Origin: ZC4RG20 sp963782445 | GTDB taxonomy: Bacteria; Pseudomonadota; Gammaproteobacteria; Steroidobacterales; Rariloculaceae | Assembly (NCBI GenBank): GCA_963782445.1 | Contig: CAWAJM010000001.1 | Location: forward strand, 4,216,001 to 4,280,000 | DNA length: 64,000 nt | Direction of reading: 5' to 3' | Shown here: piece by piece, positions 43,158 through 51,068 of the stretch | Layout: each line of letters opens with the position of its first letter | Numbering within the stretch: position 1 is the first letter of the stretch | Translations under genes and position numbers: made by a program | Notes under the pieces: model-generated | Seen by the model: the letters and a program-made list of their open reading frames with translations, nothing else | The model's database searches: none | Told to the model about the DNA's origin: nothing

Positions 43158-44698
43158 AGCGCCGCTTGCGCGTCGTCGAGCGGCGGGATCGCGCGCGTCG
43201 TCATGCCGCCCGAGCCGTAGCGGATCTCGTAGACCTCGAAGCGCCGCGCGCGCAGCACGGCGAAGCCGAGGCGCAGCACGATGACATCCGCCGTGCGGCG
43301 TACGCGCACAAAAAACGACTGATCGGCACGCTCGCCGGCCAATATGCCCTCGGCGTGCAGCGCCGCGAGGAAACGCGAGACTTGCTCGCCGAGACGGACC
43401 TCCGTGCCGGCCCCGAGTTTCTGGGGGACCCAATGGGTCGCCCGCTCTATCGAACCGAGCACGAACAGCGACAGGCGGCGCGTATCGAGCCGCTGCCATT
43501 CGTCGTCGACCGTATGGCGGCGCTCGAGACAGACATTCCCGCGCAGCCGGATGTTGCCGCCCGGTCCGCGGCACAAGGTGTTGACGCCGAAGCGATGCAG
43601 CCGCTCGGCCTGTTTCAGGTCGAGCTCGGTCATGGCCGTCAGCGCGGCCGCGAGCCGCGGCTCGCCTTCGCCCCGAAAGCCGAGCTCCGTCTCGGCCGCG
43701 AGCAGGCCCGCGACGGCCCCGCAAGCCGGCAGCCCGAAGGGAAAGCGCACGAGCTCGGCGCGCGGCCGGAGCCGCGGGAAGTACGTCAGGACATTCGGGC
43801 TCGTGAGGCCCGCGGCGCGCGCGGCGAGCAGCGCGGCGTCCGGCGTGCGCCAGGCCCACGGCGGGTCCCACACCAGCAGCGCGCGGCGCCGCTCGCAATA
43901 CCGCTCCGCGGCGACGAACGTCGTCGTGCCAACGTCGCGCCCAGGCGGCGAAGGGATGCAGACGATATCGATGCGCGGGACGCGATCGAGGGCGAACAGA
44001 CCCGTGCCCTCGCGGTTCGAGCCGACGATGTCGTAGTCGGTGAGCTCCTCGCCGTCGGTGCCCGAGCGCGGGAAGTCGAGATACGGGATCGCCTCGCCCG
44101 GGTGCTTCGCGACGGTCGGCTCGGGCCGCTCGGAAGGCAGCGGGCCGACGAGCGAGACGAGCTCGGACTGCTGGAGCACGTCGACGACGAAACGCGGGTC
44201 GTCGCGCGCAGTCGAGACGGCCGGGAAAAGCTCCTGATCCTCGATGAGCCGCGAGCCCGGGCGGCGGCCCAGACGCTGGACGACGAGATTGAAGCGCTCG
44301 GAGTCCTGCTCGACGCCGTCGTAGTCGATCGAGACGCGCAGCGTCTCGCGGCTGCCGGGCCGCCGCGCCCTGAGACGCAGCACGCCCCCGCCCGCGGGCA
44401 CTTCGATCGACGCATGGCTCGCGCGGTTCGCGAGCCGCACGACCACGGCGACCTTCCCGCCGTTCAGAAAGAAGTGCTCGAGCACCTGCGGCAGGAAGCT
44501 GAAACCGCAATGGCCGCCGAATACGCGCCGATAGTCGTCGACGCTCCTGATCTCGAGGGGCTCGTTCGTCGGCCCGCGCTCGGCACGGCCGAGAAACGCG
44601 ACGACGGCTGAGCCCGCGAGCGGTATCGGGGGCGCCGCGTCGAGACGCGCTCGGGGCCGCGGCGCCGCGTGGGCGATGTCTATCTGATCGACGGCCAT
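43154..44698 (-). CDS. Stand-alone contractile tail-sheath-like protein
   Basis: A 514-residue protein resembling phage tail sheath (FI/gp18-like, COG3497). The N-terminal part VVAFLGRAERGPTNEPLEI, then DDYRRVFGG and LEHFFLNGGKVAVVVRL, matches the opening of sheath domains. The C-terminal part RLSLFVLGSIERATHWV, then QSFFVRVRRTADVI and RRFEVYEIRY, matches the assembly domain, although the usual loop between the last two blocks is shortened. No tube, baseplate, spike, chaperone or ATPase gene is nearby. ATG 44698 (AAGG four nt upstream) fits the family N-terminus; ATG 44725 is possible. Identity is by motif reading only. Confidence 0.72.
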   Translation of the reverse strand: MAVDQIDIAHAAPRPRARLDAAPPIPLAGSAVVAFLGRAERGPTNEPLEIRSVDDYRRVFGGHCGFSFLPQVLEHFFLNGGKVAVVVRLANRASHASIEVPAGGGVLRLRARRPGSRETLRVSIDYDGVEQDSERFNLVVQRLGRRPGSRLIEDQELFPAVSTARDDPRFVVDVLQQSELVSLVGPLPSERPEPTVAKHPGEAIPYLDFPRSGTDGEELTDYDIVGSNREGTGLFALDRVPRIDIVCIPSPPGRDVGTTTFVAAERYCERRRALLVWDPPWAWRTPDAALLAARAAGLTSPNVLTYFPRLRPRAELVRFPFGLPACGAVAGLLAAETELGFRGEGEPRLAAALTAMTELDLKQAERLHRFGVNTLCRGPGGNIRLRGNVCLERRHTVDDEWQRLDTRRLSLFVLGSIERATHWVPQKLGAGTEVRLGEQVSRFLAALHAEGILAGERADQSFFVRVRRTADVIVLRLGFAVLRARRFEVYEIRYGSGGMTTRAIPPLDDAQAAL

Positions 44699-44768
44699 AT
44701 TGCCTTGCGCGAAAAGGCGGATCATAGCTGGACCGCCGCGCGCGTGCAGCAATTGCAGGCGCAGGAAA

Positions 44769-45464
44769 CTACCAGAGCGGCCTTAACGGCGGCGGGTTGC
44801 GCGTGAACAGGCGCATGAGCAGCATGCCCGCGACGAAGCCGCCGACGTGCGCGCGGAACGCGACCCCGCCCCCGCCCCCGGCGCCGCCCGCCGCAACGGA
44901 GCTCAACAACTGCGCGAGGAACCACATGCCGAGCACGAACACGGCCGGCAGCCGCAGCGTCCACGGGATGATGAACAGCGGGATCACGACGAGAACGTTT
45001 GCGCGCGGATACAACAACAGGTAGGCGCCGAGCACGCCGGAGATCGCCCCGCTTGCGCCGATCATCGGCACGACCGAGTCGGGCGCCGGCAGCGCCTGCG
45101 ACAGTCCGGCCGCCAGGCCGCAGATGACGTAGAAGGCGAGGAAGCGCCCGTGCCCCATGCGGTCTTCGATGTTGTCGCCGAAGATCCAGAGGTAGAGCAT
45201 GTTGCCGGCGACGTGCAGAAAGCCGCCGTGCAGGAACATCGAAGTGAACAGCGTGAGCGGTGCGGGCACCCAGCGCAGCGCCTCCGGCAGCTGCTGCTTG
45301 CCGAACAGCACGGCCGGAATCAGGCCGAGCGCATAGACGACCTCTTCGGCCCCGCGCCGCGGCAGCAGGGCTTGCCACAGATAGACGGCGGCGCAGACCG
45401 CGATGATCGCGATCGTCACGACAGGCCGCAGGGCCGTCGGGTTATCGTCACGCAGCGGAATCAT
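44769..45464 (-). CDS. Rhomboid-family intramembrane serine protease
   Basis: A membrane protease of 231 residues with about six helices. The catalytic serine is in GASGAISGVLGAYLLLYPRANV and the partner histidine in FRAHVGGFVAGMLL; HGGFLHVAGNMLYLWIFGDNIED is the conserved loop and TM2 block. A glycine-rich stretch (AAGGAGGGGG) precedes the last helix. Substrate unknown. Downstream of the ErfK-like gene by 21 nt and 70 nt before the sheath-like gene, all on the minus strand, so the four genes may be one transcript. Confidence 0.92.
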   Translation of the reverse strand: MIPLRDDNPTALRPVVTIAIIAVCAAVYLWQALLPRRGAEEVVYALGLIPAVLFGKQQLPEALRWVPAPLTLFTSMFLHGGFLHVAGNMLYLWIFGDNIEDRMGHGRFLAFYVICGLAAGLSQALPAPDSVVPMIGASGAISGVLGAYLLLYPRANVLVVIPLFIIPWTLRLPAVFVLGMWFLAQLLSSVAAGGAGGGGGVAFRAHVGGFVAGMLLMRLFTRNPPPLRPLW

Positions 45465-45485
45465 TCGGGGCGAGGACGCCCGGGT

Positions 45486-46586
45486 TCAATCCGCCGCCGC
45501 GGTGCTCGCGATCGGAACCGTGTTGGCGACGATGCGCGAAGCGGCGAGGTAAGCCTCGAGGCTCTGGTTCGTGTTGCCGACCGGGAACGGGATGCCCCGC
45601 TTCTCCGCGACGACCCGGGCCACGGCCTCGCGGTTCAGCACGAGCGGCGGGTGACCCGCCCGGGCGGCCGCCGCGGCGATGGCCTTCTCGGCTTCGGCAG
45701 CCAGGTCCCGGTCGGCTTCGAGCGGGGGATGAACCTCCAGGTAGAGCCGGCCGCCGGCCCAGCCCGCGAGCACGGGCTGATCGACGATGCGCACGGGGGT
45801 GCCGCGCGGGACCTGCCGGAAGAGTTTCTCGATGTCTTCGGGGTACAAGCGGATACACCCGTGGCTCACGCGCATGCCGACGCCCGCGGGCTTGTTCGTG
45901 CCGTGGATCAGGTAGCCCGGCAGGGAGAGCTGCAGGGCGAATTGGCCGAGCGGATTGTCGGGGCCGGGCGGCACGACGGCGGGCAGCGGATCGCCCTCCT
46001 GGGCGTGCTCCTTGCGCACGGAGGCCGGCACGTACCAGGCCGGATCCTGCACTTTGTGCACGACCTTGGCGACGCCGGTCGGGGTCGCCCAGCCGTCGCG
46101 GCCGATCCCGATCGGATGGGTCGTCACCGTCATGAGATGCGTGCCGTCCTTCTTCTCCTGGGTGAAGTAGAAGAGCCGCATCGCGGGCAGGTTGACGACG
46201 ATGCCGTCGTGCGGGGCGTCGGGCAGTACGGAGCGCGTCGGCAGATACACGGGCGTACCCGTGCCGGGCAGCCATTGATCGACGTGCGGGTTCGCGTGCC
46301 GCATGGCCTCGTAGCCGAGGTCGTATTCGCGCGCAATGGCCGAGAACGTGTTCTCGTAGCGCGTGAACAGGACCTCGACCTGGCCGACGACCTCGGTCTT
46401 GGCGTCGAGGCCTTCGTATCGGCTCGAGTCGAGCGGCGCAAGCCGCGGCGCCGACGGATCGGGCGCGAGGGCCGCGGCCGGCACCGGCCCCGGCGCGCGC
46501 GGGGGCGCGAACGCGCAGCCGGCGACGAGCAGCATAAGCGCGGAGGCGCCGGCGAGGCGCCGCAAGGACTTCTCGGGTCCGGACAT
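45486..46586 (-). CDS. ErfK/YcfS-like L,D-transpeptidase lipoprotein
   Basis: A 366-residue, lipid-anchored periplasmic enzyme expected to form meso-DAP cross-links or attach Braun-type lipoprotein to peptidoglycan. It has a signal with lipobox LLVAGC (Cys near residue 24), a LysM-like segment around residues 75-130 (ENTFSAIAREYDLGYEAMRHANP) and a YkuD domain with LIHGTNKPAGVGMRVSHGCIRLYPED; the nucleophile is Cys244. Start ATG 46586 gives a proper signal; the longer frame begins in Arg-rich sequence. A TATACT box at 46596-46601 would place transcription only a few nt before the ATG. Confidence 0.9.
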   Translation of the reverse strand: MSGPEKSLRRLAGASALMLLVAGCAFAPPRAPGPVPAAALAPDPSAPRLAPLDSSRYEGLDAKTEVVGQVEVLFTRYENTFSAIAREYDLGYEAMRHANPHVDQWLPGTGTPVYLPTRSVLPDAPHDGIVVNLPAMRLFYFTQEKKDGTHLMTVTTHPIGIGRDGWATPTGVAKVVHKVQDPAWYVPASVRKEHAQEGDPLPAVVPPGPDNPLGQFALQLSLPGYLIHGTNKPAGVGMRVSHGCIRLYPEDIEKLFRQVPRGTPVRIVDQPVLAGWAGGRLYLEVHPPLEADRDLAAEAEKAIAAAAARAGHPPLVLNREAVARVVAEKRGIPFPVGNTNQSLEAYLAASRIVANTVPIASTAAAD

Positions 46587-46595
46587 AATGCGGGC

Positions 46596-46601
46596 AGTAT
46601 A
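46596..46601 (-). promoter_or_regulatory. -10 box very close to the ErfK-like start
   Basis: TATACT on the minus strand is 9 bp from the ATG at 46586, so a transcript from it would be nearly leaderless. No ribosome site is seen before the ATG, which is consistent with this, but the -35 is poor. Confidence 0.35.
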
Positions 46602-46685
46602 GCGGGCCCGGGCCGCCCGCGCGCGCCGTCGCAGAACGGCGCCGGTCACGATGCGGAGCGGGCCGGAATCAGCCGCTGCAGGCCG

Positions 46686-47669
46686 CTAGCGCGCCAACAG
46701 GCTTTCGGCGCCGCCCAGCAGGCGCTCGGGCAGCCGGCGCCGGCGCCTGAATGCGACGTGATAGAGGTCGCGCTGGCCCGCGGCTTCGAGCAGGAAGTCG
46801 TCGCTCGTCGCGATCTCGTCCACGAGCTTGAGCTCGATCGCCTTGGAGCCGTACCAGTGCTCCCCGGTCGCGACGCGGTCGAGATCGACCTCGGCGCGGT
46901 ACTCGGCGATCTGGCGCTTGAACAGGTCGTGGATCTCCTCGACCTCCTCGCGCACCTTCTCGCGGTCTTCCTCGGTGTTCTTGCCGAACAGCGTCAGCGT
47001 GCGCTTGTAGCGGCCCGCGGTGACCTGCTCGAAATCGATGCCGTTGCGCTCGAGCAGGCGATGGAAGTTCGGGATCTGCGCGAGCACGCCGATCGAGCCG
47101 ACGATCGCGAACGGCGCGGCGATGATCCGGTCCGCGACCGTGGCCATGAGATAGCCGCCGCTCGCGGCGACCTTGTCGACGGCGACGACGAGCCGGATGC
47201 CGCGCCGCTTGATGCGCATGAGCTGCGAGGCCGCGAAACCGTGGTCGTTGACCGTGCCGCCGCTGTTCTCGAGGCGCACGAGCACCTCGTCGCGCTCCGT
47301 CGCGACGCCGAGGATCGCATTGACCTCCCGGCGCAGCGAAGCCGCGGCCGACGCCCGCAGATCCCCCTTGAAGTCGAGCACGAAGGTCCGGTCCCGAATG
47401 ACCTCCGGCTTCGCGCGCCGGGCCTTCTTGCGCTCCTTGGCGCGCGCCTTCGTGAGCTTGCGAAAGACGTTGCGCTCGTGCACGGCGCGCCGGAGCGCGT
47501 CCGCCTGCTCCTCGAACGCCCGGTTCAGGTGGGTCACCTCGAGGCCTTCGCCGCGGCCGCCGCCGCGGCGCGCGGCCGCGAGAATCGCGACGATGGCGAG
47601 GACCAGCACGAGGACGACCGTGACGGCCTCGGCCGCGAACAGGCCGTAAGACGCGGCGAACCCGTTCAT
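46686..47669 (-). CDS. sohB: SohB-like inner-membrane peptidase (S49 family)
   Basis: A signal-peptide-peptidase-like serine protease of 327 residues anchored by an N-terminal helix (AVTVVLVLVLAIVAILAAA). A basic linker (KLTKARAKERKKARRAKPEV) leads to the S49 domain with RLENSGGTVNDHG, the catalytic serine in KVAASGGYLMATVADRI and the lysine region in GRYKRTLTLFGKN. SohB was defined in E. coli as a multicopy suppressor of htrA loss; its natural substrates are unclear. Follows lipA by 18 nt on the same strand. Confidence 0.9.
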   Translation of the reverse strand: MNGFAASYGLFAAEAVTVVLVLVLAIVAILAAARRGGGRGEGLEVTHLNRAFEEQADALRRAVHERNVFRKLTKARAKERKKARRAKPEVIRDRTFVLDFKGDLRASAAASLRREVNAILGVATERDEVLVRLENSGGTVNDHGFAASQLMRIKRRGIRLVVAVDKVAASGGYLMATVADRIIAAPFAIVGSIGVLAQIPNFHRLLERNGIDFEQVTAGRYKRTLTLFGKNTEEDREKVREEVEEIHDLFKRQIAEYRAEVDLDRVATGEHWYGSKAIELKLVDEIATSDDFLLEAAGQRDLYHVAFRRRRRLPERLLGGAESLLAR

Positions 47670-47687
47670 GCCGGCGGGAAGGGCGCC

Positions 47688-48689
47688 CTAAAGGCCAACG
47701 TTGTTATGCTCGAAGACCCGGTCCGCGCGGTAGCTCGAGCGCACGAGCGGGCCCGCGACGACCTCGAGGAAGCCGCGCTCGAGGCCGAGAGCCCGGTAGC
47801 GTTCGAACTCCTCGGGCGGCACGTAGCGCTCGACGGCCAGATGGTTCGGCGTGGGCCGCAGATACTGCCCGAACGTTACGATGTCCACGCCGGCGCCCCG
47901 GGCGTCGTCGAGGGCCTGGACGATCTCGGCTTCCGTCTCGCCGAGGCCGACCATGATGCTCGTCTTCGTGAGCACGTCCGGCCGCCGGCGCTTGGCGTGC
48001 TCGAGCACGCCAAGCGTGCGGCCATAGCCTGCGCGCGCGTCGCGCACGCGCGCCGTGAGCCGCTCGACCGTCTCGAGGTTCTGCGCGAACACGTCGAGAC
48101 CCGAATCGACGACGGTCTCGACGTCCGCTTCGCGGCCGCCGAAATCGGGCGTCAGCGCCTCGACGGCCGTCTCGGGCGAGGCCGCCTTGACCGCGCGGAC
48201 GCAGGCCGCGTAATGGGCGGCGCCGCCGTCGGGAAGATCGTCGCGGTCCACGGAGGTCAGCACGACGTAGCGCAGCCCCATGAGCACGACCGAGCGGGCC
48301 GCGTTCTCGGGCTCCTCGGCGTCGAGCCAGCCGCGGGGGTTGCCGGTATCGACGGCGCAGAACTGGCACGCGCGCGTGCAGACGGCGCCCATGAGCATGA
48401 TCGTGGCCGTGCCGGCCGACCAGCACTCGCCGATGTTCGGGCACATGGATTCTTCGCAGACCGTCGCGAGCCGGTGCTCGCGCACCGTGTGCTTGACGCG
48501 CTCGTAGGCCGGGCCCGAGGGCAGCCGCGCGCGCAGCCATGCGGGTTTGGGCGCGGACTTGTGCTCGCGGCGCTCGTCGCGGCGCTTGACGCCGTTTTTG
48601 ATGGCCGCGAAACCCTGCGCGGTGCGGTACTTGCCGCCCGTCGCGACGGACGGCGCGGTAACGACGGGAATGCCGCGGAACTCGCTCAC
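47688..48689 (-). CDS. lipA: Lipoyl synthase
   Basis: A radical-SAM enzyme that inserts two sulfurs into protein-bound octanoate to form lipoyl groups. It has the auxiliary cluster CEESMCPNIGECW (C-x4-C-x5-C), the radical-SAM CTRACQFC (CxxxCxxC), RDDLPDGGA and the C-terminal VRSSYRADRVF with the cluster-ligand serine. The GTG at 48689 gives 333 residues; a GTG at 48728 is also in frame. The leader holds the direct repeat TTTACCAG. lipB is not adjacent. Divergent from greB. Confidence 0.96.
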   Translation of the reverse strand: MSEFRGIPVVTAPSVATGGKYRTAQGFAAIKNGVKRRDERREHKSAPKPAWLRARLPSGPAYERVKHTVREHRLATVCEESMCPNIGECWSAGTATIMLMGAVCTRACQFCAVDTGNPRGWLDAEEPENAARSVVLMGLRYVVLTSVDRDDLPDGGAAHYAACVRAVKAASPETAVEALTPDFGGREADVETVVDSGLDVFAQNLETVERLTARVRDARAGYGRTLGVLEHAKRRRPDVLTKTSIMVGLGETEAEIVQALDDARGAGVDIVTFGQYLRPTPNHLAVERYVPPEEFERYRALGLERGFLEVVAGPLVRSSYRADRVFEHNNVGL

Positions 48690-48747
48690 TGGCTGGTAAA
48701 CTCTGGTAAAGACCTCAAAGTATCTCACGGTTTTTGGACAGCGTGTA

Positions 48748-49338
48748 ATGAGCCGCTACCGCCCGCCCGCGCCCCGCAGCTCCAAGTACATCACGGCCGA
48801 AGGCGCGGCGCGGCTCCGCGAAGAGCTCGATTTCCTCTGGAAAACGAAGCGCCCGGCCGTCACGAAGGCCGTCGGGGAGGCTGCGGCGCAGGGCGACCGC
48901 TCGGAGAACGCCGAGTACATTTACGGGAAGAAGCAGCTCGGTGAAATCGACCGACGCATCCGGTTCCTGCGGCGCCGGCTCGACGGCATGCAGGTCGTCG
49001 CGGCGCCGCCGAGCGATCCCGGGCGAATCTACTTCGGCGCCTGGTTCGAGCTCGAGGACGAAGACGAAGCGCGCAGGCGCTACCGGCTCGTAGGGCCCGA
49101 CGAGGTCGGCTTCGCGGAGGCGCACGTCAGCATCGATTCGCCGCTCGGCCACGCCGTGCGCGGCAAGGCCGTGGACGACGAATTCACGGTCGCGGCCCCC
49201 GAGGGGAAGCGCAGCTTCAGGGTCGTCGAGATCGAGTACGAGGGCTCCGGGCCGCAGAAAAAAGAAGCCCGGCTCGAAGCCGGGCGAAGCGTCACAGGGG
49301 GAAAGACAACGAAACCGAAAACGCCGAGTCGGGCCTAG
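48748..49338 (+). CDS. greB: Transcription elongation factor GreB with a C-terminal extension
   Basis: GreB enters the RNA polymerase secondary channel and triggers cleavage of backtracked RNA. The N-terminal coiled coil (SKYITAEGAARLREELDFLW, then the tip DRSENAEYIYGKKQL with acidic residues) and the C-terminal FKBP-like domain (VSIDSPLGHAVRGKAVDDEF) end near RVVEIEYEG at residue 168. E. coli GreB stops at 158 residues. This frame continues for about 27 residues of Lys/Thr/Gly-rich sequence and passes through a hairpin that is a terminator for the opposite-strand gene. Confidence 0.94.
   Translation: MSRYRPPAPRSSKYITAEGAARLREELDFLWKTKRPAVTKAVGEAAAQGDRSENAEYIYGKKQLGEIDRRIRFLRRRLDGMQVVAAPPSDPGRIYFGAWFELEDEDEARRRYRLVGPDEVGFAEAHVSIDSPLGHAVRGKAVDDEFTVAAPEGKRSFRVVEIEYEGSGPQKKEARLEAGRSVTGGKTTKPKTPSRA
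49258..49285 (-). terminator. Terminator of the small minus-strand gene, inside greB
   Basis: On the minus strand GCCCGGC and GCCGGGC form a stem with a 5-nt loop, followed by TTCTTTTTT. It lies about 50 nt after the stop of the 49335-49535 gene, within the 3' coding end of greB. Confidence 0.8.
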
Positions 49339-49535
49339 TGCAGCCGGGCCCAGTTGATCAACCGCAGGTCGGTGGACCGCAAGTCGAAATTTCGCGCGAG
49401 CAATGCTTCGATCTCTTTCGTGCCGAAGCGGTGCTCGGTGGCCTGATTGACCTCCACGACTCCGCTGAACTCGCGGCCGAAGCCCGCCGCGGCATCGCCG
49501 CTGATCACGAAGTGCGTGTAGTACTTGACACCCAT
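49335..49535 (-). CDS. Small conserved-looking protein of unknown function
   Basis: A 66-residue protein (MGVKYYTHFVISGDAAAGFG at the start, then GREFSGVVEVNQATEHRFGTKEIEALLARNFDLRS) with mixed beta/alpha character and no signal or membrane segment. I do not recognise a named family. Its reality is supported by a coding-like composition and by a strong terminator about 50 nt after its stop. It overlaps the end of greB by 4 nt on the opposite strand. The ATG at 49535 lacks a clear ribosome site. Confidence 0.68.
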   Translation of the reverse strand: MGVKYYTHFVISGDAAAGFGREFSGVVEVNQATEHRFGTKEIEALLARNFDLRSTDLRLINWARLH

Positions 49536-49609
49536 GATTTTGGAGTCTATGCGCGGAGGCGTCCCCGAGCTGTGATTGGGGGCACAAATTGCGTATCGGA
49601 GACGAGCCT

Positions 49610-51061
49610 ATGACCAGACATTTTCTCGCCACGGCAGCTCTAGGCGCGGCCGCGCTCGCATTCGCGCTCGCGGCGGGCGCGCAGGACCTTCGGGCGACGC
49701 TGTTTCCCAAGGCCGACCAGGCGCTCGCGGCCGCGAAAAAGGCCGAGGCGCCGCTGCTCGCGCCCGCTTCCTACGAGCGCGGCATGAAGGCCTACAAGGA
49801 CGCCGAGCAGGACCTCGAGCGCGGCCGCAACATGGAGCGCATTCGCGGCGAGCTCGGCAACGCCGAGGCGGTCTTCTCCAAGGCGGCCCAGGAAGCGGCC
49901 ATCGCCAAAGTGACGCTGGCCTCGCTGATCAAGACGCGCGGCGACGCCGTCAACGCGCGCGCGGACTCGTTCGCCGCCGACACGTGGCACGACGCGGAGA
50001 ACGGCTTCGACGCCGCCGCGCGGCGCCTCGAGGCGGGCGACATACGCGGTGCCCGCAAGCGGGCCGAAGATGCCGAGAAGGCCTATCGGGACGCCGAGCT
50101 CACGGCCATCAAGGCCCAATACCTGAGCCAGACACGCGCGCTGCTCGCGAAGGCCGATGAAGCCCGCGTGTCTCGCTACGCGCCGAAAACCTACGCCCAC
50201 GCGCAGATGCTGCTGCAGCAGGCCGAGCAGGCGCTCAACGAGAACCGCTACGACACGGACGTACCGCGCGGCCTCGCCCACCAGGCCAACCAGGAGGCCC
50301 GCCACGCGATCTATCTGGCCGAGCAGATCCGCAAGATGCGCGACGCGGGGCTCGATACCGAGGACATCATCCTCAAGTATGAAGCGCCGCTCGTGCGCGT
50401 CGCGGCGGCCGCGGACAAGGTGCCGCAGCTCGATCAGGGCGTCGACGCGGTGGCGAAGGAGCTCGTGGCCTACATCGAGCGGCTGCGCGAGACGTCCCGC
50501 CAGAGCCAGAACGACCTCGACGACAGCCGCGCGCGCGTCGCCGAGCTCGAGGACGAGATACGCGATCTCGACAAGCGCCTCGGCGGCGTGTCGCAGGAAC
50601 GCTCGGCCCTGATCCAGAAGCTGGAGGCCGAGAAGCGCGTCCGGGGTCAATTCAACGCCGTGGAGGGTCTGTTCAAGCGCGACGAGGCCCACGTCTCCCG
50701 CGAGAACAACACGGTGCTGCTGCGCATGGTCGGGCTCACGTTCAAGAGCGGTCACGCCGAGCTCGGCGCCGATCAGCGCGCCCTGCTCGACAAGGTTCGC
50801 CAGGCCATCAACGTTTTTCCGAACTCCCAGGTGGTCGTCGAAGGCCACACCGATTCCTACGGCGGCGACGCGGCGAATCTCGCGCTCTCGCGTAAGCGCG
50901 CCGAGGCCGTCAAGGACTACCTGACGAAGCAGCTGGGCGTGCCGGGGTTCAGGGTCAGCGCGGTCGGCTACGGGGAGACGCGGCCGATCGCGAGCAACGA
51001 TACGGAGGAAGGCCGGGCGCGGAACCGCCGCATAGACATCCGCATAGAGCCCCAGCTCTAG
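49610..51061 (+). CDS. OmpA-family peptidoglycan-associated protein with coiled-coil body
   Basis: An exported envelope protein of 483 residues. A signal peptide ending near AGAQ is followed by repeated DUF4398-like helical segments (AKKAEAPLLAPASYERGMKAYKDAEQDL and similar, residues about 30-260), a coiled coil (residues about 300-355) and a C-terminal OmpA domain. The last includes VVVEGHTDSYGGDAANLALSRKRAEAV and EGRARNRRIDIRI, which bind diaminopimelate. There is no beta-barrel. GGAG eight nt before ATG 49610 sets the start. Likely ties peptidoglycan to another envelope layer. Confidence 0.88.
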   Translation: MTRHFLATAALGAAALAFALAAGAQDLRATLFPKADQALAAAKKAEAPLLAPASYERGMKAYKDAEQDLERGRNMERIRGELGNAEAVFSKAAQEAAIAKVTLASLIKTRGDAVNARADSFAADTWHDAENGFDAAARRLEAGDIRGARKRAEDAEKAYRDAELTAIKAQYLSQTRALLAKADEARVSRYAPKTYAHAQMLLQQAEQALNENRYDTDVPRGLAHQANQEARHAIYLAEQIRKMRDAGLDTEDIILKYEAPLVRVAAAADKVPQLDQGVDAVAKELVAYIERLRETSRQSQNDLDDSRARVAELEDEIRDLDKRLGGVSQERSALIQKLEAEKRVRGQFNAVEGLFKRDEAHVSRENNTVLLRMVGLTFKSGHAELGADQRALLDKVRQAINVFPNSQVVVEGHTDSYGGDAANLALSRKRAEAVKDYLTKQLGVPGFRVSAVGYGETRPIASNDTEEGRARNRRIDIRIEPQL

Positions 51062-51068
51062 CGGCGCG

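Noticed and set aside
43154..44698. A prophage or type VI secretion locus, suggested by the sheath-like gene.
   Set aside because: No integrase, attachment sites, tube, baseplate, spike, TssB or ClpV-like gene is within 20 kb on either side.
44847..48944. A 1365-codon plus-strand frame running opposite the rhomboid, transpeptidase, sohB and lipA genes.
   Set aside because: It crosses four well-supported genes and intergenic signals, so it can only be a by-product of high GC content.
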